NCBI GenBank assembly: GCA_947561715.1
Contig: OX387201.1
Location: 5,784,001-5,848,000, forward strand
Reading direction: 5' to 3'
Source of the DNA: Ascidia mentula
Lineage: Eukaryota > Chordata > Ascidiacea > Phlebobranchia > Ascidiidae
DNA: 64,000 nt
Positions 49,839-61,871 of the stretch are shown piece by piece. The notes beneath the pieces are model-generated. The model made no database searches. It worked only from the letters and a program-made list of their open reading frames with translations, and had not been told where the DNA came from. The stretch's first letter is position 1, and each line of letters opens with the position of its first letter. The position numbers were made by a program, and so were the translations under genes.

Positions 49839-52800
49839 TCAGTCCCCAAGTTTAGTTCCACAAGGTGGCTTCGTCCAATCGGGATGATTGCAAACTGAAA
49901 TCGCCGGATCAAAAACGGTTCCTGTGAAGTGAACAAAATACAATTCGATCTTATACAGTTCCCAATCGACAAGTTTTGATGTCAGTGAAATGAATTACCA
50001 GAAGGACACTGTTGAGGGTATAAAGTTCCTTTCACACACTGGTAGAACTTCGTGCAATCGTTTGGGTCGGGTAAGTAGGAATGTTCCTCGTCCTTTGGGC
50101 AAACCACAATGGAGATTGGATCCTTGGGACAGGGTTCAGTGTCGCTCATGCAAAAGCATTTCTTCATGCTTTTGTCCCAACAGGAGCCAGTAACATTGCA
50201 CTGAAGTTGAAACATTATAGGAATGTTAAAGACTTTAACTTCAATAATGCATTATTTGTTTATGAATTTCTTACGTCGTGTTGGTTATAACCATCTGGGG
50301 GCGGTCCAGCTATGGATGATGTTGGACAGAAACCTGTACAGAATCGCGTTTACAAGCAAGAGCACTTCATACTAGGATAGCCCAATGTACTTACCTAAAG
50401 TAACTTCTTCTTCGAGAAAGTCCAACATTTCTTCTGGAGATGATGGTTTGTCTGTGAGATATATGGTCCCACCAGTTTCACCCGCCAGCGAATAATATAT
50501 CGTTTCGTCTGAAGGAAAACGTCTTGTCATTTGCTAATTCATGTCAACATGAGCATGATACAGTTTGAGATGATGAGGAGTACCTTCAGACGAAGTGATT
50601 TGTCTGTTTCTTATTCTTCGTTTTTCAATCAATTCGGAACTTTCTCTACCATCTACCACGTTGTAAGTTTCCGGATCCGGCGTTTCGCATGGATGATCGC
50701 AACATCCAGTAAGTATAGGAATAAATGTGCATCCTGAAAGTCACGTGTTTATTACCAGCCTCATTAAAACCAAATTCTAAGCAGAAATATGAGGTTATTA
50801 CGTGAACGAGACATTAAACAAAAGTAATGCCATCATGCTTGTACCCTTTTTGATAAATTCCTCCTGCACTGAACTTGACATGTACCAATCTTTTGCAAGA
50901 GCGTCCGTCCAAAAAAACATCTTGCAGTCCTTTGCTCCGTCTGGAATAGCATTAACTCCAGTCTGCAATTACATTGGATTGGTACCTTATTTTCGGCAAA
51001 GGTAAAGGAATATTTTACCTGAAGTCCGGTCATAGAATATTCCGGACAATCGCCTCCGCCGTAAGCGTTAAGATTACCAATTGCTTCAATTATAACGGAG
51101 ACGTCAGTGGTCGGACCAACAACAGGACCGTTTTCGGATACTGCAAACAGCAAACATTGCCTTGCAACTTAACAAGAAACGATCGATCTTAAGCTAAGTT
51201 ACTTGGGTCGTTAAAAGATGTCATCAGCCAACCGCCTGTGGGAATATACGAACAATTCACTTCTTTGCCATAAACGCAGTTTTCCATCCATTCCTTTGCA
51301 CCACCAATTTCGTTGTACATTGAACCAGTGTCGTCAATGACGAATCCGATATACGTTAAATCTACATGATATAACACTTTTCAGTGCACGAAGTTTCGCT
51401 TTACAAAACAAAAAAATGCTTACGATCAACTTGCTCAGTTGTAACCTTATTGTCTGATGGGGTGGTTGACGAAATAGTTGTATCAGTAAGAGGCAGGGGA
51501 TCCAAATTCACTGTCGTTTCCAAGACGTCTGGTGGTTTTGAGAGAGCGGTAGTGGTTGTAATTATAGATTTGGTTGTGCGGGTTGATGGCGCTGAAGTAA
51601 TTTTATGTGGATTGTTTTGTCCTTGGCATTGTGCACATTTAATAATTCACAATTGTAACATTTACTATTTGTCCCTTCTGTTGTCGCTGCTTGTGTTGTG
51701 GATATTGTACAGTTGGGTGAATTGTATTGGTGGTCACAATCTCCATTGTCGGGATTAAAAATCAGTCCAGGGGCACACTGTTTCTCAGACAACTTACCTG
51801 TCAACACAGGAGAATTTCAATAGCTTTGATTGTAATTGGTCCCGATCAAATTATAGTTTTGGTGGACATTTTGGTCGTAAAGTGTGTAAACAGGCCAAAA
51901 ACGACATACTTACCATCATCTGTGCAAATATAGTAAACGTCACATGTGCCCGGTTTTCGAGTGGGAGGTGGGGTTGGCTTTATGGCGCTACCATTTGCAT
52001 ATGAACAGTAGTCAGCAAGACTTGTGTCTGTAACGAAGTCATGTCAGTCTTTACCCAGATTGCTTAATTCCATCAATGTTTTTCTTTACCAACTCCAGCC
52101 AGGTACTCGCAGCCCTTGACGTTGAGAGGATCGTTACAATTGTATATGGAAGGGTCAAAAGCCAAGTCACCGTTGCACTGCTGTGTATACAAGACTCCTG
52201 AAAAACAAACTCTTGAGAATCCTGGTATTGCTGCTGTTCAACACGAAGCTATACCATTAGAGCACACGTAATATTCTTGGCATTCTCCCTCCTTTTCAAA
52301 CGGTAGTGTAGAAATTGGATTTCCCTCGGAGTCCTGACACATATCGGAATCTAATAAAAATAATTCCAGTATATACATTTTTTGTCTAATCCAGAGCATA
52401 CGTTATTGCACATCGTCCAAGAGCTTACCTGTTTTTTGCGTTATAGGGTCAGGTAGACTTGTGGTTGTCGTAACAACCCGAACAATGCTTTCCAACAAAT
52501 CGGACGTTGCTGGCTGAATTGCATGGACATCTTGCTCAGTAACGTGGTTCGGGAGATCGGTGGAGGAAACGATCCCCTTCATGGTGGTCGGTGACGTGTC
52601 TACTTGGAAAAAAAAATTTAAGGTGCTCTTTCTGGGCGTCAACAGCAGTTTCGAGGATGTTATTTTATTCATCACAACGCCGTTCCCGAGAGACAAAAAA
52701 ATGAATTGTAAATTCTCTTTTGTCCACTTTGTACTTAGCAGTAGAAAACTCATTTGTACATGATTAGACAAACAGAACAAAATTGATTGGTAAACGCCTT

Positions 52801-53192
52801 CGTACCGACACCATCCAAGTACTCGCAGCCGGTAACTTGAATAGGCCAATTGCAAACACCAAGCGTAGGGTCAAAAGCCAATCCATCCCCACAAGACTCG
52901 TTGGCAAGCATTCCTAAAAATCAAGTTTCGTTTAACGATCGCTGTTGTGTTCTTTCTGTCAAACAATAGTTACCATGCGAACAGGTGTAAAAGTTTGTGC
53001 AATCGCCATTAATGCTGAAAGCAGGTTCGGTGATCGGCTTTCCGTTTTCATCAAGGCACTCCGGATCGTAATCTGTACAGAGCGCACAAGGAAATGTGAG
53101 TAGTCGAAGTCTGTTCAGACAAGAAAATCCATCTCACCTGAACCAAAACTTAATCCAAATACCACGAACATAAACAAAATACATGTCTTCAT
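49839..53192 (-). CDS. Secreted VWA plus CBM14 mosaic protein, gene C
   Basis: The signal peptide MKTCILFMFVVFGLSFGS starts at 53192. CBM14 exons follow at 52975-53075 and 52805-52912 (DYDPECLDENGKPI, CGDGLAFDPTLGVCNWP), then a Thr/Ser linker (52430-52605). Further CBM14 exons are at 52256-52352, 52090-52200, 51913-52030 and 51650-51797, with another Thr-rich linker to about 51425. The VWA spans 51365-50395 (VIDDTGSMYNEI, PTGGWLMTSFNDPS, GGGDCPEYSMTG, FFWTDALAKDWYM). Then CPTSSIAGPPPDGYNQHD and a C-terminal CBM14 (stop at 49839, CGTKLGD). The VWA polybasic stretch reads EKRRIRNRQ. Relative to gene D it lacks two CBM14 exons, and its introns in that region show a matching deletion. Frame and splice sites look intact where checked. 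Confidence 0.84.
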
Positions 53193-54452
53193 CCTTTCTG
53201 TTGATGACAAGGCGACTTGATGAACAGGTACCAATCAGCGGCACACATTAATACGACCCGTGATATGACGTCAACGTGTTTGCGAAATGAAAACTTACGA
53301 CATTAAAACCTAAAGTTAAACAGTCAAGATTTATACGCCAATATAAACCGTGCTCGACAAGTGTGCACACGCCATGCTGTATGGCGACGCAAACATTTGC
53401 ACTTTGATATTTGCTATCAACGATCCGTTTCTAAAACGTAATTTTTCAGATTGAAAGTATATAAGCTTATAATTGGTTTTTCTTCGGATCCCAAGAACCT
53501 TTACTGTCTGCAAACAAGTAAGGTCACTTTAGTGAAGCTACTTGTGTAACGTTTCCAGTCGTAAGAAATGGGGTATAGTAAACAAGGTGCTCGTACTGCG
53601 AAACATCAATTCAACAAGCGAGCTAGGCTACTTAAGTGACTAAATTCTAATTTATCAGATACCGAATTCATTGAAGAATAAAAAATATGCCATTCAGGCC
53701 CCACGAAAAGGGGGGAAGAAAATGCGTTTATAGGGGGCATGAATTTCAGTGTTTGCTTTAAACTGGGGGGAATTCATACCACAAAAGCTTGGCCCTTTCA
53801 TCATGTGGGTCTCCCATCGACAATTCTTTTTCTCTCAAAGGGCCCGATGCCATTTCGTTTGTGCACGGATTTTTTGTTGCTCCAACGGCAAAGCGACGTT
53901 TATGACCCGGCCTGATTTTGTGCAAATAAAAATCTTTCTGGCTGATAACAACATTTTTCAGAAGGTTGTTTGTGTAATTCATCAATTTTCCCTAGTTTCC
54001 GTGTACTTTATTGGTCATTTGTCAACTACATATTTAAGGAGGCAATTCGCCTAACTTATCGATGGAGTAGAATTGTAAAGTTTGAATAAACAACTCTAAT
54101 GACTAGAACAACAACGAAGTCGTAAATCAAAACATGGAAATATGATCAGGGACAAAGTTTGATGTCGGTATTCGAACTTTGAGCAGCAATCAGCACCTTA
54201 GCACGCTTTCAACTCGTGATAGTGGTGACACACAATTGAAATGGTGTGTTTCTATATACGCTTTGCTTTAATCGCTAACATTGGGTTTTAGAGTTCAAAC
54301 CAAAGGTGCAAATAGAACACATTTTCAATTATGTTAAATTGGAAAATACAGTACAAATAGAACACATATTGGTTTGAAAATTACGATAAAAAATTATTAA
54401 AAATTAGTTTGCTGTTTTTCCTTATCAATTTTTCACAGTTACTGATTAAAAC
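53193..54452. other. Intergenic region between genes C and D
   Basis: Contains the upstream region of gene C, repeated with high similarity at 59413-60240 upstream of gene D, and the 3' flank of gene D, which matches the 3' flank of gene C. Shared upstream sequence suggests the two genes have similar expression. No exon seen. Confidence 0.5.
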
Positions 54453-57400
54453 TCAGTCCCCAAGCTTAGTTCCACAAGGTGGCTTCGTCCAATCGGGATG
54501 ATTGCAGACTGAAATTGCCGGATCAAAAACGGTTCCTGTGAAGTGAAATAAATGCTATTCGTTGATCTTATAGTAGCTATATGTGACAAGTTTGGATATC
54601 AATGAAAGGAATTACCGGAAGGACACTGTTGAGGGTATAAAGTTCCTTTTACACACTGGTAGAACTTCGTGCAATCGTTTGGGTCGGGTAAGTAGGAATG
54701 TTCCTCGTCCTTTGGGCAAACCACAGTGGAGATCGGATCCTTTGGACAAGGTTCAGTGTCGCTCATGCAAAAGCATTTCTTCATGCTTTTGTCCCAACAG
54801 GAGCCAGAAACATTGCACTGAAGTTGAAACATTAGGTATGTGAAATAACTTGCATTATTTATTTATCAATTTCTTACGTCGTGTTGGTTATATCCATCTG
54901 GGGGCGGTCCAGCTATGGATGATGTTGGACAAAAACCTGTACAGAATATCACGTTTACAAGCAAGAGCACTTCATACTAGGATAGCCCAATGTACTTACC
55001 TAAAGTAACTTCTTCTTCAAGAAAGTCTAACATTTCTTCTGGAGATGATGGTTTGTCTGTGAGATATATGGTCCCACCAGTTTCACCCGCCAACGAATAA
55101 TATATCGTTTCGTCTGAAGAAAAACGTCTTGTCATTTGCTATAATTCAAGTCAACATGAGCATGATGCAGTTTGAGATGATGAGGAGTACCTTCAGAAGA
55201 AGTGATTTGTCTTTTTCTTCTTCTTCGTTTTTCAATCGATTCGGAACTTTCTCTACCATCTACCACGTTGTAAGTTTCCGGATCCGGCGTCTCGCATGGA
55301 TCGCAACATCCAGTAAGTATAGGAATAAATGTGCATCCTGAAAGTCACAAGTTTATTACCAGCCTCCTTAAAACCAAATACCAAGCAGAAAAAGGAGGCT
55401 ATAACGTCAACGAGACATTAAACAAAAGAACAATTTAAAGCCATCATGCTTGTACCCTTTTTGATAAATTCCTCCTGCACTGAGCTTGACATGTACCAAT
55501 CTTTTGCAAGAGCGTCCGTCCAAAAAAATATCTTGCAGTCCTTTGCGTCGTCTGGAATAGCATTAACTCCATTCTGCAATTAAATTTAATCGGCATCTTA
55601 TTTTCGGTTTTAAAATGTAAGGGAATATTCACCTGAAGTCCGGTCATAGCATATTCTGGACAATCGTAGCCGCCGTGAGCGTTAAGATTACCAATTGCAT
55701 CAATTATAACGGAGACGTCAGTGGTCGGACCAATAACAGGTCCGTTTTCGGATACTGCAAACAACAAACATTGCCTTGCAACTTAACAAGAAACGATCGA
55801 TCTTAAGCTAAGTTACTTGGGTCGTTAAAAGATGTCATCAGCCAGCCGCCTGTGGGAATATATGCACAACTCTCTTCTGTGCCATGGACGCAGTTTTCCA
55901 TCCATTCCTTTGCACCACCAATTTCGTTGTACATTGAACCAGTGTCGTCAATGACGAATCCGATATACGTTAGATCTACATGATATAACATTTTTGAGTG
56001 CACACTAAGCTTCGCTTTACAAAACAAAAAAATACTTACGCTTATCTTCTTCAGTTGTAACCTTAATGTCTGATGCGGTGGTTGACGAAATAGTTGCATC
56101 AGTTGGAGGAAGGGTATCCGCATTCTCTGTCGTTTCTAAGTCGTCTGGTGGTTTTGAAAGAGCTGTAGTGGTTGTAACTATAGATTCAGTTGTGCGGGTT
56201 GATGGCGCTGAAGTAAATTTTTGTTGAAAGTTTGTCGTGCTTGAAGGTGGTTTTAAACCAGATGTGGTTTTTGGTGGTGCTGGTTTATCAGTCATGCTAT
56301 CAGTAGAGCCCGAAAAAGAATCTCTTGTGGTCAAAATCGTTTGGTGAACAGTTTGATCAGGCTTCTTTGAAGTTGTGGACGCTGGAGCAATTGGTTCGCT
56401 AGTAAATGGGTGTGTAAGCCGTGGTGTGGTTGTTTGTGGAAAAGGATCTCCTGTACCAGTCGTTGTGACTGGCCGATAAGTTGTTTTAGAAGGTTCTTGA
56501 GTATTCGTTGAATCCGGAGTGTTTGTCGGGATGGAAGGTGATTTTGAAGTAGTGATGGTCGTTGTATCGATGTTGTTTGTCGTGGAGCCTGAAGACAAAA
56601 TTGGTTTCAGGACATATACGGCCTTGGCATTATATACATTTTATAATACACAATTGTAACATTTATCACTTAAAACTGCTGTTGTCGCCGCTTGTGTTGT
56701 GGATATTGTACAGTTGGGTGAATTGTATTGGTAGTCGCAATCTCCGTTGTCGGGATTGAAAATCAGTCCGGGAGCACACTGTTGCTCATACAAATTACCT
56801 GTCAACACAGGAGAATTTAAATATCCTTGATGGTAATTTTGTACCAATCAGGTAATAGTTTTGGTGAACATTTTGGTCGTATAGTGTGTAAACAGGCCAA
56901 GAATGACATACTTACCATCATCTGTGCAAACATAGTAAACGTCACATGTGCCCGGTTTGCGAGTGGGAGGCGGGGTTGGCTTTATGATGCTTCCATTTGC
57001 ATATGAGCAATAGTCAACAAGACTTGGATCTGTAACGAAGTCATGTCAGTCTCTACGCAGATTGCTTAATTCCAATGTTTTTCTTTACCAACTCCAGCCA
57101 GGTACTCGCAGCCCTTGACGTTGAGAGGATCGTTACAATTGTATATGGAAGGGTCAAAAGCCAAGTCACCGTTACACTGCTGTGTATACAAGTCTCCTGA
57201 AAAACAAAATCATGAGAATCCTGGTATTGCTGCTGTTCGACACGAAGCTATACCATTAGAGCACACATAATATTCTTGGCATTCTCCCTTCTTTTCAAAC
57301 GGTTGTGAAGAAATTGGATTTCCCTCGGAGTCCTGACACATATCGGAATCTAATAAAAGTAATTCCAATATATACGTTTTTTGTCTGATCCAAAGCATAC

Positions 57401-59412
57401 GTTATTGCACATCGTCCGAGAGCTTACCTGTTTCTGGCGTTAAAGGGTCAGGTAGACTTGTGGTTGTCGTAATGACCGAAACAGTGCTTTCCAACAAGTC
57501 GGACGTTACTGGCTTACTTGCATGGACATCTTGCTTAGTAACTGTTTGATCAGGCTTCTTTGAAGTTGTGGACGCTGGAGCAATTGGTTCGCTAGTAAAT
57601 GGGTGTGTAGGCCGTGGTATGGTTGTTTGTGGAAAAGGATCTCCGGTACCAGTCGTTGTGACTGGCCGATAAGTTGTTTTAGAAGGTTCTTGAGTATTCG
57701 TTGAATCCGGAGTGTTTTCCGGGATGGAAGGTGATTTTGAAGTAGTGATGGTCGTTGTCTCGATGTTGTTTGTCGTGCTGATATGTGGGTCAGAATCTTC
57801 AGTCCAGGTTGTTGAAGGTGGTTGGTAAGTTGTTTGCGAAGGTTCAGCTGCAGTTGTAAGCAATGGTTTGTATGCCTCGTTAAAAGATAGTCTTCCGCCA
57901 GCATTGGCCGTTAACTGTAAACTTGATTTGTTTGTCGTGTCGATGGTAAAAGTTCAAGTGTTGGGGCGATGGCTGTTTATTGCTTTATAACGTTTTATTG
58001 CGATCGTATAATCAGAAGCGTTTGGCGAGGTTAACAGTTATATTTGTGGCCCACATGTGACACATATCGGAATCTAATAAAAATAATTCCAGTATATACG
58101 TGTTTTGTCTAATCCAAAGCATACGTTATTAAAGATATGTCCGTTTATGCATTGTCCGAGAGCTATACCTGTTTGTGGCGTTGGAATATCAGGTAGACTT
58201 GAAGTTGTCGTAATGACCGAAACAGTGCTTTCCAAGAATTCGGACGTTACTGGATTACTTGCATGGACATCTTGCTCAGTAACGTGGTTGGGGAGATCGG
58301 TGGAGGAAATGACCCCTTTTGTGGTGGTCGTGGAGGGGTCTAGTCAAAAAAAAATGTAAGATAGTAATTTTTGGGCGTCAACTTCGGTGTTAAATATGCT
58401 AATTTATTCAGCTCAACGCCGTCTCCGCAAGACAGGATTGTGAATTATCTTTTTTCCACTTTGTGCGGCGTCACCTAAATGTCACAGGTCATTCCAAGAT
58501 CGGGAGAACCCACAGGCAACGGAAACTGCGATTTTGAACTTGCAAGACATTACAGTATCGTTGGTGATCATTACCGACGGTTGATTTCGTTGTAGTGGCT
58601 GTTTCTTGTGTTGGTGTTTTGGTGGTCGCAGGCACGCATGTTGGAGAGTTGCTTTCCCAGTCGCAAACACCAACGTCAGGATTAAAAACTAAACCATTTG
58701 GGCATGTTTCTTCCGCCAATATGCCTATTTAGGAAAAATCTTTTTTATATAAGCGTATGGAAAAATCTGTGACCGACAGTGGTCTGTGTATATGTCATAG
58801 TCTTATCATTAAAAAATTGCAGTTACTTTTTGCCTGTGTATATGTCAATACTTACCGTTCACGCAATGATAGTAGATGTTGCAAGTTCCTGTTTTGCGAG
58901 TTGAATCTGGCGGTGGATCTTTTATAGAACCGTCTTCATTTTTGCAGTAACCAGACAAACTTGGATCTGGAGTAGGAAACTCATTTGTACACGATTAGAC
59001 AAACAGAACAAAATTAATTTATAAACGCCTTCCTACCGACACCATCCAAGTACTCGCAGCCGGTAACTTGAATAGGCCAATTGCAAACGCCAAGCGTAGG
59101 GTCAAAAGCCAGTCCATCTCCGCAAGACTGGTTGACAAGTACTCCTAACAGAATCAAGTTTCGTTTAACGGTCGCAGTTGTGTTCTTTCTGTTAAACAAT
59201 AGTTACCATGCGAACAGGTGTAAAAGTTTGTGCAATCGCCATTAATGCTGAAAGCAGGTTCGGTGATCGGATTTCCGTTTTCATCAAGGCACTCCGGATC
59301 GTAATCTGCACAAATGTGAGTAGTCGAAGTCTGTTCAGACAAGAAAATCCATCTCACCTGAACCAAAACTTAGTCCAAATACAACAAACATAAACAAAGT
59401 ACACGTCTTCAT
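54453..59412 (-). CDS. Secreted VWA plus CBM14 mosaic protein, gene D (longest member)
   Basis: The signal peptide MKTCTLFMFVVFGLSFGS starts at 59412. CBM14 exons are at 59205-59307, 59030-59145, 58850-58965 and 58570-58725 (DYDPECLDENGNPI, CGDGLAFDPTLGVCNWP, YCKNEDGSIKD, CPNGLVFNPDVGVCDW). Two linker exons rich in Thr, Ser and Pro follow (58165-58340 and about 57428-57910). A second CBM14 group is at 57256-57350, 57090-57198, 56913-57030 and 56655-56800, then a very long Thr/Pro linker (about 56040-56590). The VWA spans 55978-55010 (VIDDTGSMYNEI, GGYDCPEYAMTG), with the polybasic EKRRRRKRQ. CPTSSIAGPPPDGYNQHD and the last CBM14 end at 54453. The long linkers look mucin-like and should be O-glycosylated. 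Both linkers share blocks such as TTTITTSKSPSIP, showing internal duplication. Confidence 0.85.
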
Positions 59413-60398
59413 CCTTTCTGCTGATGACAAGGCGACAAGATGAGCAGGTACCAATCAGCGGCACACTTAAATACGACCCGTGATATGAGGTCAACGTGTT
59501 TGCGAAATAAAAACTTGCGACATCATAACCTGAAGTTGGGGACTTTCCTGATACAACTCTGCGTGGAACTGAACAAATCTTGTCTTTAATGAGGGAATCC
59601 TCGGGTACAACAGTCAAGATTTATCGGCCAATATAAACCGTGCTCGACAAGTGTGCGCACGCCTTGCGGTATGGCGACGCACGAAATTGCACTTTGATAT
59701 TTGCTACCAACGATCCGTTTCTATTTGTGTGGTCGTAATATTTCAGATTGAAAGTATATAAGCTCATAATTGGTTTTTCTTCGGATGCCATGAACTTTTA
59801 CAGTCTGCAAAGGTCACTTTAGTGAAGCTACTTGTGTAACGTTTCCAGTCGTAAGAAATGAGGTATAACAAACAAGGTGCTCGTACTGCGAAACATCAAT
59901 TCAATAAGCGAAATAGGCTATTTCATTGTGACTAAAATACAATTTACCAGATACCGAATTCATCGAAGATTAGAAAAACCATGGCATTCAGGCCCCACGA
60001 GAAGGGGTGGAGAGAATACTGCTGACCGGGACCTATACAAGTTTAAGAGGCATAAATTTTAGTGTTTGCTTTACTTGCTGGAAATTTATACCACAAAAGT
60101 TTGGCCCTTTCATCATGTGGGTCTCACATCGACAAATCTTTTTCTCGCAAAGGGCCTGATGCCATTTAGTTTGTGCACGGACTTAATAACGGCGGAGCGA
60201 CGTTTATGACCTGGCCTGATTTTATGCAAATAAAAATAAGAATATATGCACGAGGACAATTGCAAAATAATAAACTAATTTGGATCAATTCGAACCAAAG
60301 TCCCCTGGCAGGCTGTCGATCGTGCACCCTATCATGATATATATTTCTATGTTTATTCGAATACAGCGATCTTGCAGACAGCTCTGTTTGTTGGTATT

Positions 60399-60438
60399 CA
60401 GAAAAATATATTACGCCTAAAAGGCATCATCAGTTCTA
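60399..60438 (-). ncRNA. Minimal hammerhead-like motif, family 2
   Basis: On the minus strand: TAGAA, CTGATGA, stem II TGCC/GGC(G) around TTTT, GTAATA in place of GAAA, A-T-rich segment, TTTCTG. The core strand is canonical but the GAAA strand is altered, so probably inactive. It lies about 0.5 kb downstream of, and on the same strand as, the endonuclease remnant at 60950-61360. Confidence 0.4.
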
Positions 60439-60949
60439 CAACTGCCACTGATGAAACAGAAACAAAGTAGTTAGGTTACTTAACGCAAAAAAACGTGTAG
60501 GTGCGTATTAAAAAATGAAAGTGAAATGGCGTCCTCATTATATCGAAAAACATAATAATAAAAGTTTGATAAAAACTAAATAGGGCTGAGCCCGTCTGTT
60601 CTACTAAAACAAAATCTGAGTCCTGTTAAAAAAAACCTCTGGTGATTACACAGAAGTGAGCGCTTGAGCAAAGCAGAAGCAACTCAACAAAAAACAAACA
60701 AGGGGGAGAAATGCACGTCGCAAACTGCAAGGCCTGTAGGCGAACACAGTGTAACCGATAAGACTCGGCAAATGATAAAAACCTGGCTAGGGGCAAGAAA
60801 CAACACAAACAAAGGCACCAACCCACTACAACGAAAACAAGCGAATACATAGGCGGCACGGATATAATTATACTAATGAAATTCCGCAATCATTTTGCAT
60901 GAAGGTGTTATCATGCTTTGCACAATAATTTGCTCCCGTGTCTTATGCA

Positions 60950-61360
60950 GCCATAAGTCCAACTCCCGGCAGGTGGTTTATGCACAAACGTCACGACATG
61001 ACTATTTGGCAGCGTGTGTAGGTTTGAGTAGTGGTTGCCTAGTGCTGTGGCATCGCTGTCTAGCGAGCACTCAAACTTGTTCCAGGTGGATCTGTAGGTG
61101 TTTCAGCGGGTGGAAAACTTATCATTTGTCTGCCCAACATACTGGGATCCGCATGTTTTACAGGAGGCCACATATATCCCATAGTCGCGGCAGATTAGTC
61201 GCTGGCGCAACTTGATTGTGCCGTTAGGGGTACATAGGATGGTGGTCGTGGGAACCATGGACTCGTGGTAACCAAAATCACCACAGCCCAAAGACCACAA
61301 GGTGCCGATTGGCTTGTGTCTAGAGGCTGTTGGTGATGGGCAATCTGCTTGTGGCACAGT
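60950..61360 (-). mobile_element. Penelope-like retroelement fragment: GIY-YIG endonuclease domain, broken
   Basis: On the minus strand the translation includes CRDYGIYVASCKTCGSQYVG and QTNDKFSTR, the GIY...YVG core with the CKxCGxQYVGxT context that is characteristic of the C-terminal endonuclease of Penelope-like elements. Further down, HSNLHTLPNSHVVTF-like sequence is consistent with the rest of the domain. Only the end of the element is present and it is not intact. No reverse transcriptase was found. Another GIY-YIG retroelement class cannot be excluded. Confidence 0.6.
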
Positions 61361-61790
61361 TTGTTGGACATGTTGGTCCTCTGCGGTAAACAGGCCCTAT
61401 TAACGTACCGGTAAGCATAATTCAGGGGTATAGGCCTTATCCTCCGCGCATTTTTGCGAAAATTTACCGATAATCCTTGCAATATTGGTTAGGTAATGCA
61501 TTAACATACGAAAAAACGTTGCGATCATCCGCGCAATAAACGATAGTCAAAAAAAAATCATCCGAGCAAAAAAACAAATCTGGGTTGGATTCAATAAAGC
61601 ATGATAAAAGCGGTATTTACCACTTATCGTATTTTTAATTTGTTGCGACCACTTCGGTTACGACATTGTGTAATGGATACAGTACAACAGTAAGAAAAAA
61701 CAACTATTATTTGCTTTGGAACCGATGTAAGTTGAGACTGCTGGCAAAAGTAACAAATATAATGATCGAAGCGCGGGGTTTGCACGTGTC

Positions 61791-61796
61791 GTCTCT

Positions 61797-61847
<51 letters not shown>

Positions 61848-61864
61848 GAGCCCACCCAGGGACG
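61791..61864 (+). tRNA. tRNA-Asn(GTT)
   Basis: A 74-nt cloverleaf: acceptor GTCTCTG with CAGGGAC, D arm with the A box TGGCGCAATCGG, anticodon loop CTGTTAA (GTT, Asn), variable loop AGGTT, and T arm GGTTCGAGCC (B box). There is no intron. As far as I can recall it matches the usual animal tRNA-Asn(GTT) throughout. The T run at 61866-61871 is the terminator. Confidence 0.97.
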
Positions 61865-61865
61865 C

Positions 61866-61871
61866 TTTTTT
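61866..61871 (+). terminator. RNA polymerase III terminator of tRNA-Asn
   Basis: TTTTTT begins two bases after the tRNA discriminator region, the normal termination signal for polymerase III. Confidence 0.85.

Larger units (their letters stand above)
48380..60240. repeat. Segmental tandem duplication covering genes C and D
   Basis: The block from about 48380 through gene C and its upstream region to about 53990 is repeated, with indels, from about 53990 to 60240 with gene D. Matches include both 3' flanks (TTAAGGAGGCA near 48430 and 54035), almost all exons and introns, and the upstream regions (near 53530-53640 and 59830-59930). Units differ by a roughly 960-bp piece at 48545-49530, by a two-exon segment present only in gene D, and by linker size. 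Confidence 0.85.
59413..61790. other. Intergenic region between gene D and tRNA-Asn, with retroelement debris
   Basis: 59413-60240 repeats the upstream region of gene C. 60399-60438 is a hammerhead-like motif and about 60950-61360 a GIY-YIG endonuclease remnant, both on the minus strand. Near 61496 the block AATGCATTAACATACGAAAA recurs from about 38510, marking another dispersed repeat. No host gene is supported. Confidence 0.5.

Noticed and set aside
39626-59412. Identity of the cluster as variable-region chitin-binding proteins (VCBPs) of protochordates
   Set aside because: VCBPs have immunoglobulin V-type domains plus a chitin-binding domain. No V domain is visible here; the partner domain is VWA.
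60626-60889. 87-codon minus-strand frame rich in Leu, Cys and Phe
   Set aside because: Looks membrane-like, but composition follows a purine-rich plus strand; no splice context or family.
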